In this document: piece after piece, positions 40,401-48,300 of the stretch
Numbering within the stretch: position 1 is the stretch's first letter
How the letters are laid out: each line of letters starts with the position of its first letter
Origin: Bactericera cockerelli
Lineage: Eukaryota > Arthropoda > Insecta > Hemiptera > Triozidae
DNA: 64,000 nt
Assembly: GCA_024516035.1 (NCBI GenBank)
Contig: CM044967.1
Span: 12,699,592-12,763,591, forward strand
Reading direction: 5' to 3'
Notes under the pieces: generated by a model
The model's input: the letters and a program-made list of their open reading frames with translations, nothing else
What the model was told of the DNA's origin: nothing
Databases searched by the model: none
Translations under genes and position numbers: made by a program

Positions 40401-42296
40401 ACATTTTTGAATGATGGGGTGGTGGTAAAAAATAAACCAACTAAACAAGCTTTTAACTAAATAACTTGTGCATATATTTACCCGAGTAAGCTAAATGGAG
40501 CGCCATCACTAATACACTATAGTAGACTCAGTTTGCATAAAAAATGAAGTAAAGTGAAAATTCTGTGCATTGTACTTTCAAATCGTTCTAATGCCAATTT
40601 TTCTACACATAATTATTTATTAATGTATGATGAGCATGTGCTTAAATCTACAACGAACACACTTAGTTTTTATAATTTAAAAAAGAGACCTTTCATCTTA
40701 AATAGATATTTAAAACTCTTAAATTTTCAAAACAATTTTCAATTTTCTTAAAAAGCCTGTGGAAGTGCTTTTGAAAAAAAGAGACCTTCCATCTTACATA
40801 AATATTGAAAGTTCAATGCTGCTTTTGATGGTTTATGTTTTTGTAGCGGCGGAAGCTAAGTCAAATTGCAAATTGTTTTGGTGGTCTCTTCATGTATGTC
40901 TAATAAATTTTGTTTTTTTTTTTTCTCACCAGACAGAACTGAGGGTCCTTGATTTTGTCCCCTCGCACAATTGTAGAGAAGACTTTACCTATAAAACCTA
41001 TTTTATTGATGATAGAAAGTTAAAGTTTCCTTATGACTTATATTTCTATGAGCCCAGCCACTTTTCTATCCGATTTTTTTGGTTGAGTTGGTCAAATGGT
41101 CATCTAATAGTATAGGTACCTATGGCTTAAATGTGTTGATCACGTCGGGAATGGACGCATGATACGGTTTGTCACTCGTCTCTCATCTCCCCGGATAATC
41201 TAATAACACCACATTGGATATTAGAAATAACCAATGTCCTCTCTCTTCAGTCCATCTCCTGGAAATTCTTAAATTCAACTGTCTGCGAAATCAAAGGCAT
41301 AGCTCCGTAATTAAAGTCATACCGACTTCATCGTTGTCCCCATGAAAATACCTAACTTTGGAAAAAAACATGCCAATTATGCCACAATACTTTCTCGTGA
41401 ATGTTTCACGTTTCATACACTCAATTTTGAGATTTTATGCTTACATCAATTTATCCAAATCACTTAAGATTTTCTTCAATTGATTTCTGTAGAACTTTCG
41501 TAAAGTCAAATTCCTAAATATTAGAGGAACCCATAGATATGAAACATTTTCGAGCACAGGTATAGTGTGATGATGAAGCAAATGACAAATTTCATATTTC
41601 ATTTTGAGAATTGGATGACACGGTTTTTGACCGAATAACGTTTTACGTTTATTCGATATCAAAAGCTTGCAGCTTTCGACGCATACTAACAAACATTGAA
41701 ATTTTGGGAATATGTATAGAACACTGCAGTGATCAATTATTTTGAATGGCAAGAGGAAAGATTGCTTTCGAGCAGATGTGGAGGAAAGAAACAATTATAC
41801 TGAGTTGAGAAATAACCGTGTTTTACATTAAGCTACCAACACAAAGAAATAGCTTCACTTAGAGGAAAATGTTGGATTAAACACAAAAGGTTTACTAATA
41901 CCAAAATAGGTAATGTTCGATCGGGATATATTTTCTCGATTCATAATCTTGGAATACAACAAACACATATTATTTGCCCTGATCCTTTACAAATTTAGCT
42001 CTCTAATAATTCATAGGAAGTGACACAAAAAATTCAACATAGATATTCTCAATACACATTATCATTATATTACAAACCCATTTTAAATTTTTGCACTTGA
42101 GACTCGAACCTCAAATTACGAGTCCCGCCTTATCGATCAATAAATCAGATATTGGTTCAACATGTTATGCAGTACATAAATTTTGTAGATGATATGCCGC
42201 CTTTTGTGTCACTTATTTCATAAGTTACAATTACACTTTAGGGAAATGACTTTTTCCAGTATTAAATATCAGATATATTTCAATATTAGAGTTATT

Positions 42297-42338
<42 letters not shown>

Positions 42339-45300
42339 TTTTTTTTTCATGAGGTCGGTTGAAAATGATAAAATAATATGAAAATTTGTGTCATCATCCA
42401 TGGACACAGAAGAAGATGACCAGAATCTTAAAACACTAAAACCTGGATATAAAAGAACAATTTAGGCATTAGCCAGGGTTAAGCGTCTCTTGCCATGCGG
42501 AAGGTCCCGGGTTCGATCCACCGGCTGACAAAAAAAATTTTCTTTATTTGTTTACAGTTGTTTGTAAGGGATACCTTCCGGTGCGCTCCTGTTGACCCAG
42601 CACCTAAATGCGAAGTATTGCGTCACTTCTCGCCCATCAGACGGGAGGCATACTATGGATGGATGGACAAGCTACAACGCAGACAACAAGCGTCTACATA
42701 GCTCCTGTTTCATGGCTACGAAATAAAAAAGGCTGTGAAAACTATCTTTTTTTCTTTCTTTTTTAATCCACGTCCAATTTACTTCTCTATAAGCGAAAAG
42801 AACAAAATAAGAAAAACCAGGATATAAGAGAATAAAATTCCGTTCACTTGAGTTCTCTTATCTCGACTGTATGTTATATCCACTGGCAGTACAATTGTAA
42901 ATCCAGACCTGGATGTAAGTCGCCTTACCGATTCTATTGGTGAAACAAGCAGATACCTACTTCAAGAGGTGTGAACAAACTAACAAGGCATCAAATAGAA
43001 TACTAATTTTCCTTCCTAATATATACACGGTGAGATGATTATTGACGCCAATATTCGTACCTCCTTTCCATTCATATGATTCATTGGTTGTAACGTCCTG
43101 AACTTGAGGATAAGACGGGGTTTTACCCTCAGCGGCAATGGTCGCAGTCCCAATTATCAAGCTGTAATTTAAGGAAGATTTTTTGAAAGTCTGACTCCAA
43201 CCATTAACTCGATCTTGGACTACTGGAAGTAGAAAACCTTAACGGATTGCTGCAAATTTTCTTGCTATTATATGCCCTCATGTATTTTGTCAGAGATTTG
43301 CATGGGTTAGAATTGATGTCAAACTATTGGTGGCAATACAAAAATAAACAAATAATGAGTAGGACAAGATAGATGGTCTGATCTTGTTTCAACTGATGCC
43401 TCTGTTTCCAAATAATTCCGCGGGGGTCCGGCCCCAATTTTGGGGGCCATGAATTAGAAAAGTAATTCAAGATTATGCAAAACTTAAAGTGAAAACAGAA
43501 AAATGAGAAGTTTTGCTATACAGAGTATAATATTGTACATTTTACCTATACATATCTGAACATACCTGATGGACATTTTCAAGAGAATTTGCCCTCTTCA
43601 GCAGGCGATGATCTTTACTTAAATTTTATTTACTCATATTCTAAAAGGTAATCTAACTTTTCAAACTCACTTTTAGTTAGGGACCCATAATTTTTACATC
43701 CTGTGTATATGACCATGTAGCATGTACCTATATGTAAAAATATACAGGTGTCTATAAAATATGTATGTAACATACATAATAAAGCATATTTTAAATAACA
43801 TTTATGTTTTAATTAGTCGTAATTAATACAGAAATCAATTTTATTAAACATTTCATGTTAAACAGTCATATAGAAAGAAATAGGAGCGTTCTAATAAACA
43901 GATTAACAGTTATTCACATGTAAAAGTGCTGGCGTTTCATTATAAAATAAATATGTGCATCGTTATTAATTTCAATATAATATAAATGTATATTGTATGG
44001 TGATATTATTATTAAATACACGTGTATAGTGATAAATTTCATTAAAGATACATGTGTATGGATACATTAGTTAATTAATAAAAAAATACTATCATGCCGT
44101 AGGTATATAACTAAAGGTCTGTCGTAGGTCAGCCATACTACCTAAAGAATATGTTATAAATCATAGAAATTTATTGAAAACATCAGTCGATATTCCATGA
44201 CTTGTGCATTGGTAGTCAAGTGGTTAACGCGATAGCCTGGTAATCCAGGTAGCGTAGGGATCCGTTGGTTCGAATACCACCCAGTGCATGAATTTTTTCT
44301 CATTAATTTGAGTTTGTGACCACATAATAATAAGACTCTGAGGGTTAGGTGGTAGATAATGCTTTGAGCATTAACCCCGCCCGGTAGTTACCTTCCACTA
44401 AAGAGTGTTATTATTATTATGACTAAAGACATTGCTAAGTCAAATATTTTCTCCCTGTCCCAAGATCATAGACCAGTGTGAGATCACAAAGTTTACATCT
44501 TCTTGTAAGATTATGAATTCCTACAATATCATTACAATATCTATTAATAATTTGTCAAAAATAATATGAGACTTTATTATAATAATAATAATAATAATAA
44601 TAATTGAATTGAATAATAATAATAAGACTCTTAATTTGACATCACAGTAATAAATTACAAAAAAGGCCGAATTATGAAACAGGCTTAGATTGAATCTTAG
44701 TGGACACTATCCCTTAACACGCCCTCTGGTGGGAATTTCAACCAATCACAGCGCACTAAAATTCCCACTAGAGGGCGTGTTAAGGGATAGTGTCCACTTA
44801 AAATTCAATCTAAACCTGTTTCATATTTCAGAATCAGTCCTTAATATAAAACAGGGGTGATTATTGCCTATGGCAAAGTTTCAATGCTTTCAAAGGCTAT
44901 ACCTTTAGCATTTTCGTACACACTTCTACAAAACAATGCAAAAAGATTGTAAAATTGTCTTGACTATGCTAGTACGTAGTATCGTGTTCTAATGTTATGA
45001 CACCTGGACTAACAGGGGCTCGGAGAAATTGTTGGCAATTAGACAATTTCTCATATGGTTTCATGTCTAAGGTTAGTAGGTAGTAAAAATTATGCTTCAT
45101 ATAATAATTATATGTAGATGCTGTGAAAACGAAAGTGTCATGCAATGAACTTGAATTTTTTTTAAATGATTAGTGTGAAGTGAATTTTTCATTAGTTATA
45201 TCAAAAACATAATATAATATTTTCTACCCATTTGTTCTAGATAAATGGCTAGGCTTCCTAAAATATGATTTTTACTAATTATATTAGTTTGGTCTAGTTA

Positions 45301-48300
45301 GCCTTTTTATATTGCAAAGAATCCTGTTTGCCAATTTATTTAGCATAGGGTCATGGTAACCTAGTTACCTATGTCAAAAACCTTGGGTCATTAGTATTGT
45401 AAAATTAGCCTAATTGTTTAGCACAGGGTCATGTTAGCCTCTTATTTTAGCATGGGGTCATTTTAGATGTTAGTCTTATTTAATATAATTTCTTGTTACC
45501 CTATTTATCGGCATAGGGTCATGTTAGACTATTTAGTGAAGTGAAAGAAATTTAGTGAAATTTAGTTATACTGTAAGTTGGTCAAATGAAAATAGGACGA
45601 ACGCATTCAGGATCAAAAGGGGCATTCAAAATACAATGTCGACCGCTATTGGTTAGCTACTAAATAGCATATAAATGGTACCTATCGGAGCAAGTATTTA
45701 TTATTATTGGAGGCAACATCTGATATAACTAATTACGATCATTTTATACATAAACTAGTATACCACTATCGTAATTATAATTTTAATTGGGAAAAGGTAA
45801 TTAATACCACGAACATTTTATTTTTCAATTCATTATCAGAAACTAATGTGACGCACTCCTCGTTTTAGGAGCAGAAATTTTGTTCATAGCGCCTGGTTTG
45901 AGACTGACAAATGTACGTATGGTGTTTGAATTTGCCTATGATATTGCAGTTGCAGTAAAGGCTAAAGTTACACAAAACAGTTTGATGGTCTCTCAAGGTT
46001 GTTAAGAAATACCTAGTTTCGGAGTATTATAGTCAGTACATGGCAGTTTTGTAAAATATTGGTGTCTTAGTGTAAGAATAAACTCTGCGAAGCTGGTCCT
46101 TACCACCAGCTGAAAACAATCAAGTTGGTTTTACGTAGAACTGGTGGCTGATAAGGAAGGTGTTAACCAGATTAGTTAGTAGGGTGGGCCGAAAAAAGCA
46201 AATTTTTGAATCGAGAATTTTAATAGCAAAAAAAAGTTGCAGCATGGTCAGACGTTTCCAAAAATATAACTTTTGTCGAAATTGGATGTTATCTTCCACT
46301 GCCGCAAAGCGGTTGAAGTTTAGCGGAAAAGTCGAAAAATGGCATTTTAGACCCCACTTTAAGAAATTTATAAAAATAGTAGATGAACATCTAAGAAGCT
46401 CAAATTTGTTTCAAATTACTCAATATGTGTTCTAATTTTATTTTTAGACTAAAAATAATGAGCTTTTTGAACTCTGTTCTGTATACAGGGTGATCCAAAA
46501 TCATGAAATACCACATTTTTATGTGATTTATATGGGGTATATTATGTTTATATTTATTGAATTATTTGAATTATTTCTTTGATATTGGGAAACAAAATCA
46601 TCAAATATTAAATATATGATAGTGCTGGACAGTTTGGATGATATTTGCACTCTTCAGATATACAGGGTGGCCAAAATTTTCATAAATTATGATGACTTTT
46701 TTATGTACTTAGTTTATGGTTTTTTTTTACATTACAACCATGTAAATATTATGCTAAGCAGTTTTTGAGGACATAAAACATAAATAAGGATTATAAAAAG
46801 GATATTAAGACAGTCTCTTATCCAAGATATTCCGTAAGGAGCCCAGGTGATTGATATAAAGTCTTGGGCGGAAGGAAATTTTCACCCAACACAGTGCACC
46901 TTGGGAAATATCTCGTAGTAACATTGGAGTGGCAGCATAAACAATAGTAGATCAACAAATTATCTCAATACATATTATAATGATATAGTTGACCGATAAG
47001 GCGGCGCTCTTGTAACCTCTAACCTGGAAGTCGGTGGTTCAAGTCCTGGATTCAGTGTATATTTAGTAATTTGATTTTGAGTAGTTGTGATATCATGAAA
47101 GTGATTAACACAAGTAGGTATAGTAACTTTTTTAATGTTTTTTTCTCAACAGTAGAAGTTCATTTAATTTTCTTACATTTCTTTAGACAATAAATAGAAT
47201 CTCCTCCAATGATTTTCCACTGCGCACAGTACCCAAAGTAGATATAACATTCCCTCGCTATTCAGCGAGAGAAAAGCCATTGTTTAAGGTACATTTTTGC
47301 CTTTGAGCTACCAGTTGTTGTTGTTAATTTGTTACCAATACCAAAGAGATTTGCAATTTTCTAGTCTGAAGGACTTACCTACTTTATTTTTTTCTGAAAC
47401 CACCAATGGCATGAAAGACCAGCGTAATATACATATGATATATTTTAAGAACCTATTTGGTTATTTTTACCGAATCATTACTTTTTTCCCAATGGAAATA
47501 GGTGTAATGTATATGTATAACCTCAGAAATCCATTCGCCATTATACCTAATCCATGAAAACTCTTAAATAGCAGAGAGACTCAAAGAACTAGGTCAGAAA
47601 GATATCAAAAGACGTGATATAAAAAAATCGTTGTTGTGAGGGTTCGGGAGAGCTTCCTCGCGTGGTGTAGCCACCTAATACACATGGTAGCTAGACCTTA
47701 TACAGTTATTTTAATAATAATAATGCAGGAAATAGAATGGTCAAACTATAAGGTAAAATTACAACAACGATAAGGGAATACGTTCCCTATACAACATATT
47801 TCCCAAGGTGAACTGTATTGGGTGAAAATTTGCTTCCACCCAAGACTTTCCATCAATCACCTGGGCTCCATACGGAATATCTTGGATAAGAGACTGTCTT
47901 ATTATCCTTTTCATAATCCTTATTTATGTTTTATGTCCCCAAAAACTGCTTAGCATAATATTTACATGGTTGTAATGTAAAAAAAACCATGAACTAAGTA
48001 CATAAAAAAGTCATCATAATTTATGAAAATTTTGGCCACCCTGTATATCTGAAGAGTTCAAATATCATCCAAACTGTCCAGCACTATCATATATTTAATA
48101 TTTGATGATTTTGTTTCCCAATATCGAAGAAATAATTCTAATAATTCAATGAATATAAACATAATATACCCCATATAAATCACATAAAAAAGTGGTATTT
48201 CATGATTTTGGATCACCCTGTATACAGAACAGAATTCAAAAAGCTCATTATTTTTAGTCTAAAAATAAAATTAGAACACATATTGAGTAATTTGAAACAA

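Noticed and set aside
42957..43160. Possible exon encoding [15 protein letters not shown]
   Set aside because: The stretch matches the shared SINE body in antisense.
44205..44290. tRNA gene
   Set aside because: The ends pair, yet no proper anticodon arm forms and the family G body and tail follow; other copies are dispersed.
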